Shown in pieces: positions 12,068 through 24,603 of a stretch of 64,000 bases of DNA. A program made the position numbers and the translations under genes. Position 1 is the stretch's first letter. Each line of letters begins with the position of its first letter. This stretch comes from Bradyrhizobium sp. CCGB12 (GTDB lineage: Bacteria > Pseudomonadota > Alphaproteobacteria > Rhizobiales > Xanthobacteraceae): the NCBI RefSeq assembly GCF_024199845.1, contig NZ_JANADO010000001.1, forward strand, positions 2,294,001 to 2,358,000, given 5' to 3'. The notes under the pieces are model-generated. The model saw nothing but the letters and a program-made list of their open reading frames with translations, had not been told where the DNA came from and did not search any database.

Positions 12068-12928
12068 ATGGAACAGCCCAGCGGACACGCAGAGAATGCC
12101 GACCAGATCGCCTATTGGAATGGGCCTGGCGGCCAGAAATGGGCCGATCGTCACGCGGCGCAGGAGATCTTGCTCGGGCCGATCGCGGACGTTCTGATCG
12201 ACCGTGCCAAACCGAGACCCGGCGAGCGCGTCCTCGATGTCGGCTGCGGCTCCGGCGCGACGACGTTCGCGTTCGCGAAGGCGGTGGCGCCCGATGGTTT
12301 TGCGCTCGGCCTCGACGTCTCCGAGCCGATGCTGTCGCAGGCGCGTGCGCTGGCGCCGAAAGGCCTGCCGCTCGATTTCGTGCTGGCGGATGCGACGGTG
12401 CACCCGTTCGAGCCGGCCAGTTTTGATCTCTTGGCCTCGCGCTTCGGCGTGATGTTCTTTGCCGATCCCGTCGCGTCATTCGCCAATTTGCGGCGTGCGC
12501 TCAAGCCGTCGGGGCGGCTCGCCTTCGTCTGCTGGCGTGAGCCGAAGGAGAATCCGTGGATGATGGCGCCGCTGATGGCGGTCTACAAGCACGTGCCCAA
12601 GATGCCGCCGGTGGGGCCGGAAGAACCGGGCCCGTTCGCCTTCGCCTCTGAGGAGCGCGTGATGCGTATCCTGAAGGGCGCCGGCTTCGTGGACGTGGCA
12701 ATGGAGCCGCATAATCTCGCGATGGATGTCGCGATCGGCGGCGGCCTCGATGCCGCCGTCGACGGCGCACTCCAGATCGGCCCGGCCAGCCGCGCGCTGC
12801 AGGGCCATCCGCCGGAGACGTACGAGGCCGCCAAGGCCTCGATCCGCGAGATGCTGGCGCCGTTCCTGAAGGGGCAGTCGGTCGCGTTGCAGGGGGCGAT
12901 CTGGGTTGTGACGGCGAAGGCGGTGTAG
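12068..12928 (+). CDS. Class I SAM-dependent methyltransferase (UbiE-like)
   Basis: A 286-residue Rossmann-fold methyltransferase. Motif I is RVLDVGCGSGATTF (about residues 54-67), motif II includes LGLDVSEPML, and the post-motif region FDLLASRFGVMFF resembles the UbiE/COQ5 and Methyltransf_11 groups. The substrate is unknown. The N-terminal WNGPGGQKWADRHAAQE is typical of a rhizobial subfamily annotated only as a class I methyltransferase. A frameshifted partial copy lies ~1 kb upstream, so this locus has undergone duplication. A palindromic repeat element begins 15 bases after the stop. Confidence 0.85.
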   Translation: MEQPSGHAENADQIAYWNGPGGQKWADRHAAQEILLGPIADVLIDRAKPRPGERVLDVGCGSGATTFAFAKAVAPDGFALGLDVSEPMLSQARALAPKGLPLDFVLADATVHPFEPASFDLLASRFGVMFFADPVASFANLRRALKPSGRLAFVCWREPKENPWMMAPLMAVYKHVPKMPPVGPEEPGPFAFASEERVMRILKGAGFVDVAMEPHNLAMDVAIGGGLDAAVDGALQIGPASRALQGHPPETYEAAKASIREMLAPFLKGQSVALQGAIWVVTAKAV

Positions 12929-12943
12929 GTAGGGCTGTCCCCT

Positions 12944-13036
12944 CATCGTCATTGCGAGGAGCACTTGCGACGAAGCAATCCAGACTATGTCTGCGGAGGA
13001 AGTCGGGATTGCTTCGCTGCGCTCGCAATGACGATG
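12944..13036. repeat. Dispersed palindromic repeat, family 1, copy A
   Basis: A 93-base imperfect palindrome whose ends are exact inverted copies: CATCGTCATTGCGAG (12944-12958) and CTCGCAATGACGATG (13022-13036). Inner arms GCGACGAAGCAATCC and GGATTGCTTCGCTGCGC pair as well. A second copy of the same family lies at 59947-60035. It separates the convergent methyltransferase and CDF genes. Such elements are frequent in Bradyrhizobium genomes and are probably non-autonomous repeats. Confidence 0.9.
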
Positions 13037-13056
13037 TTGATGGGCCTGTGCCCCCC

Positions 13057-14037
13057 TCACACCACATCATCCGGCGCCAGCGCGCAGCCGTTGTCGGGAT
13101 GGGTCTCGACCTGAAGCGTGGTGTGACCGATGCGGAACGACGTCTTCAGGAGTTGCGCCGTCTCCATCAGGAACGCGTCGCCGGTGCCGGCGGGCATCAC
13201 GAGGTGGCAGGTCAGAGCCGTCTCGGTGGTCGAGATCGGCCAGACGTGGAGATCGTGGATGCCTGAGACGCCGGGACGCGCGAGCAGGAACGCCCTGATC
13301 GCGGCGAGATCGGTGCCCTTGGGCGCGGCTGCCATCGACATGTCGATGGAGCCGCGCAAGAGGCTGGTCGTGCTCCAGAGGATGGTGGCGCAGATGACGA
13401 GGCTGGTGGCGGGATCGAGCCAGAGCCAGCCGGTCCAGATGATCAGCGCCGCCGAGACGACGACGCCGAGCGAGACCGCGGCGTCCGCGGCCATGTGCAG
13501 ATAGGCGCCCTCGATGTTGATGTCGTCCTTGCGTCCGCTCGCGAACAGCAGGGCGGTAAAACCGTTGATGAGGATGCCGATGCCGGCGACCACCATCACG
13601 GTCACGCCCGCAACCGGCTCCGGCTGTTGCAGGCGCAAAATCGCCTCCCAGCCGATCGCGCCGGTTGCGACCAGCAGGAATACCGCATTCGCAAGCGCCG
13701 CAAGAATGGTGGAGGCGCGAAAACCGTAAGTGAAGCGGCCGCTCGGGGCGCGGCGCGCCGCGATCGACGCACCCCAGGCCACGACGAGGCCAAGCACGTC
13801 GGACAGGTTATGGCCGGCGTCGGCCAGCAGGGCGGTGGAGTTGCCGATATAGCCGTAGATGGCCTCGGTGACGACCAGCGCAGTGTTGAGCGTAATGCCG
13901 ATCGCGAACGCCTTGCCGAAATTGGCGGGCGCATGGACATGCGCATGGCCGTGGCCATGCGTATGGTCATGACCATGATCATGCGAATGGCCGGCATGAT
14001 CATGGTGATGATGTCCGCGATGGTCGTGGCTGCCCAA
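13057..14037 (-). CDS. Cation diffusion facilitator (CzcD/DmeF-like) with His-rich N-terminus
   Basis: A 326-residue CDF-family exporter of divalent metals such as Zn, Co, Ni or Cd, working by proton exchange. The first 36 residues hold 17 His, mostly as HxH repeats, a likely metal-binding tail. Six transmembrane segments follow, carrying the metal-site pairs HNLSD (TM2) and HMAAD (TM5). A cytoplasmic C-terminal domain contains SGIHDLHVWPIS, typical of the family. The His-rich N-terminus and HNLSD motif resemble CzcD and DmeF, but the metal specificity cannot be read from sequence. It directly follows czcA (2-base gap) and probably belongs to the czcCBA operon. Confidence 0.9.
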   Translation of the reverse strand: MGSHDHRGHHHHDHAGHSHDHGHDHTHGHGHAHVHAPANFGKAFAIGITLNTALVVTEAIYGYIGNSTALLADAGHNLSDVLGLVVAWGASIAARRAPSGRFTYGFRASTILAALANAVFLLVATGAIGWEAILRLQQPEPVAGVTVMVVAGIGILINGFTALLFASGRKDDINIEGAYLHMAADAAVSLGVVVSAALIIWTGWLWLDPATSLVICATILWSTTSLLRGSIDMSMAAAPKGTDLAAIRAFLLARPGVSGIHDLHVWPISTTETALTCHLVMPAGTGDAFLMETAQLLKTSFRIGHTTLQVETHPDNGCALAPDDVV

Positions 14038-14039
14038 TT

Positions 14040-18224
<4,185 letters not shown>

Positions 18225-18228
<4 letters not shown>

Positions 18229-19499
18229 CGCGCGCTCTCCCGGGCCAGCGCAAAGGGATTGCCGACGAGGCCTTCGATGATGGCCACGCCCGCATGGAAA
18301 TTCTGCAGCGCCTCCTGCTCGCGCAGCCGCGCCTGGGTAACGCTCGCCTGGGCGTCCAGCACTTCGAGCAGGGTGAAGCGGCCCTGGCCGTAACCTTGCG
18401 AGATCGCCTCCGACGCTTCAACGGCCTTGGGGATAGCGGTCTCGCGCAATATCGCGAGCTCGCGCAGCGAGCCCTGGAGCGAGTCGTAAGCGCGGCCAGC
18501 GATCACGATCAGCATGTTGCGGTTGGCCTCGCGCTCGGCCTTGGTCTTGGCGAGGCTTTCCTGCGCGGAGAGGATGTTGCCCTGGTTCTGGTCGAACACG
18601 GGGATCGGCACCGAGACGGTCAGACGCACGGCATCGTCATTGGTCTCGTTGAAATGACGCCAGCCAGCGGCGATCCGCACGTCGGGATAAGGCTTGAGCC
18701 GTGCCAGCAGCAGCTCGGCGTTACGCTGGGCGTAGACCGCGGTCCAGCGCACCAGTTGTGGATTGGCATCGATGGCGGCGACGACCGACTGGAACGTCGG
18801 CGGCCGACCGGTGGTGTCGAGCCGGCCCGACACCTCGCCGAATTTCGCGGCGGGATCGCCCATCAGCACCGCAAGCTCGCGCCGGGCGCTGGCCAGCGTC
18901 GCCTTGAAGCGCTCGCGGTCGGCCTTCACCAGGGCTGAGGCGACCTCGGCGCGACCGGTCTCGGCCGGCGAGGAGGCGCCGGCCTCGACGCGGCGGCGGA
19001 GCAGCGGCGTCAAGCGGTCGATCGCTGCGATCTGCTCGTCGAGGATCTGGATGCGCCGCTGCGCGCCGAGCACGCTGAGGAAGGCAATCGCGGTCTCCGA
19101 CAGCACCTCCAGCCTGACGGCTTTGCGCTGGATCGCGGCGACTTCGATGCCGGCTTGCCCGGCCGCGACCCGTGCCTCCCGCTTGCCGAACAGCTCGAAG
19201 GCCTGGCTGATCTGGAGCGTGGTCTCGGCCGATCGCGTCCCGCGATATTTGCCGGAACCGAATGAATCGTCCTGTTCATAGGACAGTTCCGGATTGAACA
19301 GGGCGCCGGCCTGGATGCGCTGGCCCGTGGCGATGCCGACGTCGCGCTCTGCTGCCGTCAGGCGCGGGCTCGCGGCCAGCGCGCGCGAAAGCGCGCTCCG
19401 CATGGTCAGGGTCTGGGCGTGCGCGGGCTGTGTCAGCCAGGGGCCAACGAGTATCGCCATCGCGCATGCGAAGCGCGCGGCAGTCCGTCTGGAAGACAT
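18225..19499 (-). CDS. czcC: CzcC-type outer-membrane efflux protein (TolC family)
   Basis: A 424-residue outer-membrane factor with a signal peptide (MSSRRTAARFACAMAIL, cleaved after AHA). Two repeated OEP domains contain SYEQDDSFGSGKYRGTRSAE and PVFDQNQGNILSAQESLAKT, the latter typical of the metal-efflux TolC subfamily. It is the first structural gene of czcCBA. The cus cluster at 21-27 kb has no outer-membrane protein of its own within the window, so CzcC may serve both pumps; that is inference. Confidence 0.9.
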
Positions 19500-19554
19500 G
19501 AAGATGACCTGTGAACAAAAGCGTCGTGGACGCGTGCGCGCCCGGCTGATCGGT

Positions 19555-19917
19555 TCAGGTCAGATGTTTGGGGGGAGGCGATTCCATATCGGGGTCGATG
19601 CCGGCCGAGGCGGGCTCGCGAAACGAAGTCGGGACCGTGTGGAGATCGACCGATGTGTCGGGCTCGACGGGTTGTGCGACGGTCACCGAGAAACAGCCGT
19701 GGCAGTGATGCGCCGCGATCGTCTTGCCGTCGCCGTCTCCCGGCGTACCTGCCATCGAGATGAGTTCCGACTGGCCGAACGGATTGGCGACATCGACGCA
19801 CTGGCTGGCGTGAAGGGCGCCCGAGAGCAGATAGAGCATGGCGCAGACGACGGCCAGGGATCCGCGCCAATTGCGCGGGCGGAACACCTTCCTGATGGAC
19901 CGGCGGAACGAGAACAC
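19555..19917 (-). CDS. Small hypothetical protein upstream of czcC, His/Cys motif
   Basis: A 120-residue protein just upstream of czcC. GTG 19917 is chosen because AGGGAAAG lies 8 bases upstream; a TTG start at 19998 is possible but has no obvious ribosome site. It has one hydrophobic segment (SLAVVCAMLYLLSGALHA) followed by a periplasmic-looking region with Cys in ASQCVD and an AHHCHGCF motif that could bind metal. Similar short proteins precede czc operons in rhizobia. I do not recognise a named family, and a role in metal sensing or binding is only suggested by context. Confidence 0.6.
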   Translation of the reverse strand: MFSFRRSIRKVFRPRNWRGSLAVVCAMLYLLSGALHASQCVDVANPFGQSELISMAGTPGDGDGKTIAAHHCHGCFSVTVAQPVEPDTSVDLHTVPTSFREPASAGIDPDMESPPPKHLT

Positions 19918-20064
19918 GGCGTCGCTTTCCCTAACGTCAGGCTGGCCTAGCACGGCGACGGGAACAGTGTCGACCCGCAACAATGTTACGTACCGCAACG
20001 AGATGTCGCGGGTTGCCCGACTGGCCCGATTGTCTCGGGCGGGCAGTCGCCCTATCTTTCGGAT
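19918..20064. promoter_or_regulatory. Divergent control region between the czc operon and the short CDF gene
   Basis: This 147-base gap separates two divergently transcribed metal-efflux units and must hold both promoters. It contains a direct repeat CCGCAAC at 19975-19981 and 19993-19999, 18 bases apart, around the near-palindrome GTTACGTAC. Such spacing would suit a regulator contacting the same helix face. No MerR-type dyad or clear -35/-10 pair is evident. The binding protein is unknown. Confidence 0.4.
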
Positions 20065-20694
20065 ATGGCCGACGCATGCTGCTCACCGCCGCCGCTCAAT
20101 CTCGATCGCCATCGCGACAACAAGGCCTATCGCCGCGTGCTGTGGGCCGTGCTGGCCATCAATGCCGTCATGTTCTTGGCGGAGATCGGCGCGGGCCTTG
20201 CGGCCGGATCGGCCTCGCTCCAGGCCGACGCGCTCGATTTTCTCGGAGATGCCGCGAACTACGCCATCAGCCTTCTCGTGGTCGGCATGGCGCTGCGCTA
20301 TCGCGCGGCCGCGGCGCTCGCGAAGGGGCTGACGATGGGGGCCTTCGGCCTGTGGGTCGTCGGCACGGTGGTCTGGCACGCAGCCCATGGCACGTTGCCG
20401 AGCGCGTTCACCATGGGGGCGGTTGGTGTCGCGGCGCTTGCCGCGAACGTCGCCTCCTTCGGGCTGTTGTGGGCCTATCGCAAGGGCGACGCTAACATGC
20501 GCTCCGCCTGGATCTGCACCCGCAACGACGTGCTCGGCAACATCGCCGTGTTGCTGGCAGCGCTTGGAGTGTTCGGGACCGGCACGGGATGGCCCGACGT
20601 CATCGTGGCGGCGATCATGGCCGGCCTCGCGCTCCAGGGAGCCGTCGTGGTGGCGCAGCACTCCACGGCGGAGTTGAGAACGCGTACGGCCTAG
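20065..20694 (+). CDS. Short CDF-like cation transporter, membrane domain only
   Basis: A 209-residue protein with about six transmembrane helices. It carries CDF-like metal-site sequences DALDFLGDAAN in TM2 and TRNDVLGNIA in TM5, but lacks the cytoplasmic C-terminal domain usually needed for CDF dimerisation and regulation. The N-terminus has MADACCSPPP, a Cys pair that might bind metal. In these proteins (CzcD-like, annotated as cation transporters) TM5 usually has HxxxD; here it is RNDVLGN, so the metal or mechanism may differ. It is divergent from the czc operon. Confidence 0.8.
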   Translation: MADACCSPPPLNLDRHRDNKAYRRVLWAVLAINAVMFLAEIGAGLAAGSASLQADALDFLGDAANYAISLLVVGMALRYRAAAALAKGLTMGAFGLWVVGTVVWHAAHGTLPSAFTMGAVGVAALAANVASFGLLWAYRKGDANMRSAWICTRNDVLGNIAVLLAALGVFGTGTGWPDVIVAAIMAGLALQGAVVVAQHSTAELRTRTA

Positions 20695-20761
20695 CCGCGC
20701 GAAATTTGGTGGAATGGTTGCAAACCGCAATCGCCGACCTGCGGAGACCAGGGTAAACGGC

Positions 20762-21385
20762 ATGACGAATTCAAGCCGGGCGGCCCATTGGCAGGCTGTC
20801 TACGAGAGTAAGGGCGAACGCGAGGTGAGCTGGTTCCAGGAGAGCCCGTCGCCCTCGCTCGAATTGATTGCGCTGACCGGCGCGGGGCCGACCTCTTCAA
20901 TCGTTGATATCGGTGGTGGGGCGTCTCGGCTGGTCGATGCGCTGTTGTCCGCCGGATATGCGGACCTGACCGTGCTCGATCTGTCTGGCGCGGCGCTCGC
21001 GGCGTCGCGGGCGCGGCTCGGTGCGGCCGGCAACGGCGTGGCGTGGGTCGTGGCCGACGTGACGGCCTGGCAGCCAACGCGGACATATGACGTCTGGCAC
21101 GACCGCGCCGCGTTTCATTTCCTCAACGCGCTGGAAGAACAAGCCGCTTACATCGCGTGTGTCAGACGGGCCGTGACGATCGGCGGCCATATCGTTATCG
21201 GCACATTCGCAGTCGATGGTCCGGAGAAGTGCAGCGGCCTGCCGGTGACGCGCCACAGCGCCGACAGCATTGGGGCGCTGCTCGGCGCCGGCTTTGCGTT
21301 GACGGACCATCGCCGTCACCAGCATGCGACGCCGTGGCAATCGGTGCAGAATTTTCAGTTCAGCAGCTTTGTCAGGTCGGCATGA
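20762..21385 (+). CDS. Class I SAM-dependent methyltransferase
   Basis: A 207-residue methyltransferase with the N-terminal signature AHWQAVYESKGEREVSWFQE and SAM motif IVDIGGGASRLVDAL (residues 47-61), followed by LTVLDLSGAAL. It belongs to the group often annotated as SAM-dependent or trans-aconitate-like methyltransferases. The substrate is unknown. ATG 20762 is preferred over an in-frame start at 20714. It lies between two metal-efflux systems, 67 bases after the short CDF gene on the same strand, so cotranscription and a role in metal or metalloid detoxification are possible but unproven. Confidence 0.8.
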   Translation: MTNSSRAAHWQAVYESKGEREVSWFQESPSPSLELIALTGAGPTSSIVDIGGGASRLVDALLSAGYADLTVLDLSGAALAASRARLGAAGNGVAWVVADVTAWQPTRTYDVWHDRAAFHFLNALEEQAAYIACVRRAVTIGGHIVIGTFAVDGPEKCSGLPVTRHSADSIGALLGAGFALTDHRRHQHATPWQSVQNFQFSSFVRSA

Positions 21386-21411
21386 GCCTCTCGCGATCGT
21401 CCAACGTCCAC

Positions 21412-24400
21412 TCATTGCGCAGGCTCCAGCACGTCGCGGTGTTGCTCGGGGCTTTCGACATGGAGGGGGGGCTTGGCGTCCATGCCGGGTGAGGATGGCA
21501 GCCCGAAGCCCTTGACGATCCCGAAGATCGCGGGGATCACGATTAGCGTCAGCAGGGTCGACGAGATCATGCCGCCGATCATCGGCACCGCGATGCGCTG
21601 CATGATCTCCGAGCCGGTGCCCGTGCTCCACATGATCGGCAGCAGGCCGGCCATGATCGCGACCACGGTCATCATCTTTGGACGGACGCGTTCGACGGCA
21701 CCCTCCATGATGGCGGCGTAGAGATCCTCGCGCGCGAACGCGCGCTCGGCAGCCGCGCAGCGCGCCCTGGTCTCGGCCAGCGTATGGTTGAGATAGATCA
21801 GCATCACCACGCCGGTCTCGGCCGCCACGCCCGCCAGTGCGATGAAGCCGACAGCGACCGCGACCGACAGGTTGAATCCGAGCCACCACATCAGCCAGAG
21901 GCCGCCGACGAGGGCGAAGGGCAGCGAGAGCATGACGATCATGGTCTCTGTGACCGAGCGGAAGTTGAGATAGAGCAGCAGGAAGATGATCAGCAGCGTC
22001 ACCGGCACCACGATCTTGAGCCGCGCGGTCGCGCGTTCGAGATACTCGTATTGCCCGCTCCAGACCACATAGTAGCCGGGCGGGAACTGGACGCTCGCCT
22101 GCACCGCGCGCTGGGCATCCCTGACATAGCCGCCGAGATCGCGGTCACGGATGTCGACATAGATGTAGGTGGCGAGCTGGCCGTTCTCGGTCCGGATCGA
22201 GGTCGGGCCGCGTGCCGGCGTCACGATTGCGACTTCGCCGAGAGGAACGGCGCCGCCTGATGGCATCGGCACCAGGATGTCGTTGCTGATCGCCTTCGGA
22301 TTGTCGCGCAGGTCGCGCGGGTAGCGCATGTTGACCGTGAAGCGCTGACGTCCCTCCACTGTGGTCGTCACGGTCTGGCCGCCGAGTGCGGTCGCGATCG
22401 TGTCCTGCACGTCCTGCATCGCGATGCCATAGCGGGCCAGCGCCTCGCGGTTCGGCGTGATCTCGAGGTAATAACCGCCGAGGCCGCGCTCGGCATAGGC
22501 CGAGGAGGTGCCGGGCACGGCCTTGAGCACCTGCTCGACCTGCTTTGCAAGCTTGTCGATCCCGGCGAGATCGGTGCCGATGACCTTGACGCCGACGGGC
22601 GTGCGGATGCCGGTCGAGAGCATGTCGATGCGGGCCTTGATCGGCATGGTCCAGGCGTTGGAGACGCCGGGAAACTGCAGCGCCTTGTCCATCTCGGCGA
22701 CCAGGCTGTCGACGGTCACGCCTGCACGCCACTCCGTCTTCGGCTTCAGATTGACGATGGTCTCGAACATCTCCGACGGTGCGGGATCGGTTGCGGTCGC
22801 TGCGCGGCCGGCCTTGCCGTAGACCGAGGCAACCTCCGGAAACGAACGGATGATGCGGTCCTGGGTCTGCATCAGCTCGGCGGCCTTGGTCACGGAAATG
22901 CCGGGTAGCGTTGTCGGCATGTAGAGCAGGGTGCCTTCGTTGAGGTTGGGCATGAACTCGGTGCCAAGCTGCCGCGCTGGCCAGAACGAGGCGGTGAGCA
23001 CGCCGAGTGCGAGCAGGATGACGGGGATTTTGGCACGCAGCACGCCTGATATCACCGGGCGATAGATCCAGATCAGGAAGCGATTGAGGGGATTCTTGTG
23101 CTCGGGGATGATCCTGCCGCGCACGAAGATCACCATCAGCGCCGGCACCAGGGTCACCGACAGCAGCGCCGCCGCCGCCATCGCAAAGGTCTTGGTGAAG
23201 GCGAGCGGGCTGAACAGCCGGCCTTCCTGCGACTCCAGCGTGAAGATCGGCATGAACGACACGGTGATGATCAGGAGGCTGAAGAACAGGGCAGGGCCGA
23301 CTTCGGCCGCGGCCTCGATCAGGATCGCGAGCCGCGAACGGCCGGGCTCGGCGCGTTCGAGGTGCTTGTGCGCGTTCTCGATCATGACGATCGCGGCGTC
23401 GATCATGGCGCCGATCGCGATCGCGATGCCGCCGAGACTCATGATGTTGGATCCGATCCCGAGCAGCTTCATGGCGCCAAAGGCCATCAGAACGCCGACG
23501 GGAAGCATCAGGATCGCGACCAGTGCGCTGCGGACATGCAGCAGGAACACGATGCAGACGAGGGCAACCACGATGCTCTCCTCCACCAGCGTATGCCTCA
23601 GCGTATCGATCGCGGCGTAGATCAGGTTCGAGCGGTCGTAGACCGGAACGAACTCGACCGATTTCGGCAGGCTGGTTGCGATCTCCCTGAACCGCTTCTT
23701 GACGTTCTCGATCACGTCCAGCGCGTTCATGCCGAAACGCTGAAGCACGATGCCGCTCGCGACCTCGCCCTCGCCGTTGAGTTCGGCAATGCCGCGCCGC
23801 TCGTCCGGGCCGAGCTCGACGCGGGCGACGTCGCGCAACTTGACCGGCGTGCCGTTGTCGGTCTTCAGCACGATGTTGCCGATGTCCTCGATGCTCCTGA
23901 GATAGCCCTTGCCGCGGATGACATATTCGAACTCGGACAGCTCGACGGTGCGGCCGCCGACATCGGCATTGCTGGCGCGGATGGCCTCGCGCATCTTCTG
24001 CATGGTGATGCCGAGGTCACGCATGCGCTGCGGATCGAGGATGACATTGTACTGCTTGACGAAGCCGCCGACGCTCGCGACCTCGGCGACGCCTTCAGCC
24101 TTGGCCAGCGCGAATTTCAGGTTCCAGTCCTGTATCGCCCTGGTCTCCGCGAGGTTCAGCGCTTTCGACATCACGGCGTATTGGTAAACCCAGCCGACGC
24201 CGGTGGCGTCGGGGCCGATCGTCGGCGTTACGCCGGCCGGTAGTCGTGATGCCGCGCCGTTGAGGAATTCGAGCACGCGCGAGCGCGCCCAATAGATGTC
24301 GGTGCCGTCCTCGAAGATGACGTAGACGAAGGAGACGCCGAAGAACGAGAACCCGCGCACCACCTTCGATTTCGGCATCGTCAGCATCGCCGTGGTGAGG

Positions 24401-24603
24401 GGATAGGTGACCTGGTCCTCGATCACCTGCGGCGCCTGTCCCTGATATTCGGTGTAGACGATGACCTGGGTGTCGGAGAGATCGGGGATGGCGTCGAGCG
24501 GCAGGTGGACGAGAGCATAGAGACCTGCGGTGGCGGCAAAGCCGGCGCCGAACAGCACCAGGAGCAGGTTGCGCGCCGACCATGCGATGATGCGCGCGAT
24601 CAT
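21412..24603 (-). CDS. cusA: CusA-type Cu(I)/Ag(I) RND efflux pump
   Basis: A 1063-residue heavy-metal RND transporter. The TM4 motif GGIAIAIGAMIDAAIVMIEN is characteristic of the HME4 (Cu/Ag) class. The N-terminus (IPDLSDTQVIVYTEYQGQAP) is canonical for CusA, and methionines expected to relay Cu(I) occur in the periplasmic domain. The ATG overlaps the end of cusB by 4 bases. It is convergent with the methyltransferase gene. No CusF, CusC or CusRS homologue is seen nearby. Confidence 0.93.
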   Translation of the reverse strand: MIARIIAWSARNLLLVLFGAGFAATAGLYALVHLPLDAIPDLSDTQVIVYTEYQGQAPQVIEDQVTYPLTTAMLTMPKSKVVRGFSFFGVSFVYVIFEDGTDIYWARSRVLEFLNGAASRLPAGVTPTIGPDATGVGWVYQYAVMSKALNLAETRAIQDWNLKFALAKAEGVAEVASVGGFVKQYNVILDPQRMRDLGITMQKMREAIRASNADVGGRTVELSEFEYVIRGKGYLRSIEDIGNIVLKTDNGTPVKLRDVARVELGPDERRGIAELNGEGEVASGIVLQRFGMNALDVIENVKKRFREIATSLPKSVEFVPVYDRSNLIYAAIDTLRHTLVEESIVVALVCIVFLLHVRSALVAILMLPVGVLMAFGAMKLLGIGSNIMSLGGIAIAIGAMIDAAIVMIENAHKHLERAEPGRSRLAILIEAAAEVGPALFFSLLIITVSFMPIFTLESQEGRLFSPLAFTKTFAMAAAALLSVTLVPALMVIFVRGRIIPEHKNPLNRFLIWIYRPVISGVLRAKIPVILLALGVLTASFWPARQLGTEFMPNLNEGTLLYMPTTLPGISVTKAAELMQTQDRIIRSFPEVASVYGKAGRAATATDPAPSEMFETIVNLKPKTEWRAGVTVDSLVAEMDKALQFPGVSNAWTMPIKARIDMLSTGIRTPVGVKVIGTDLAGIDKLAKQVEQVLKAVPGTSSAYAERGLGGYYLEITPNREALARYGIAMQDVQDTIATALGGQTVTTTVEGRQRFTVNMRYPRDLRDNPKAISNDILVPMPSGGAVPLGEVAIVTPARGPTSIRTENGQLATYIYVDIRDRDLGGYVRDAQRAVQASVQFPPGYYVVWSGQYEYLERATARLKIVVPVTLLIIFLLLYLNFRSVTETMIVMLSLPFALVGGLWLMWWLGFNLSVAVAVGFIALAGVAAETGVVMLIYLNHTLAETRARCAAAERAFAREDLYAAIMEGAVERVRPKMMTVVAIMAGLLPIMWSTGTGSEIMQRIAVPMIGGMISSTLLTLIVIPAIFGIVKGFGLPSSPGMDAKPPLHVESPEQHRDVLEPAQ

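Noticed and set aside
10397..13056. Possible integrated element at tRNA-Val
   Set aside because: There is a decayed gene and small hypotheticals downstream, but no integrase and no repeat of the tRNA 3' end could be found.
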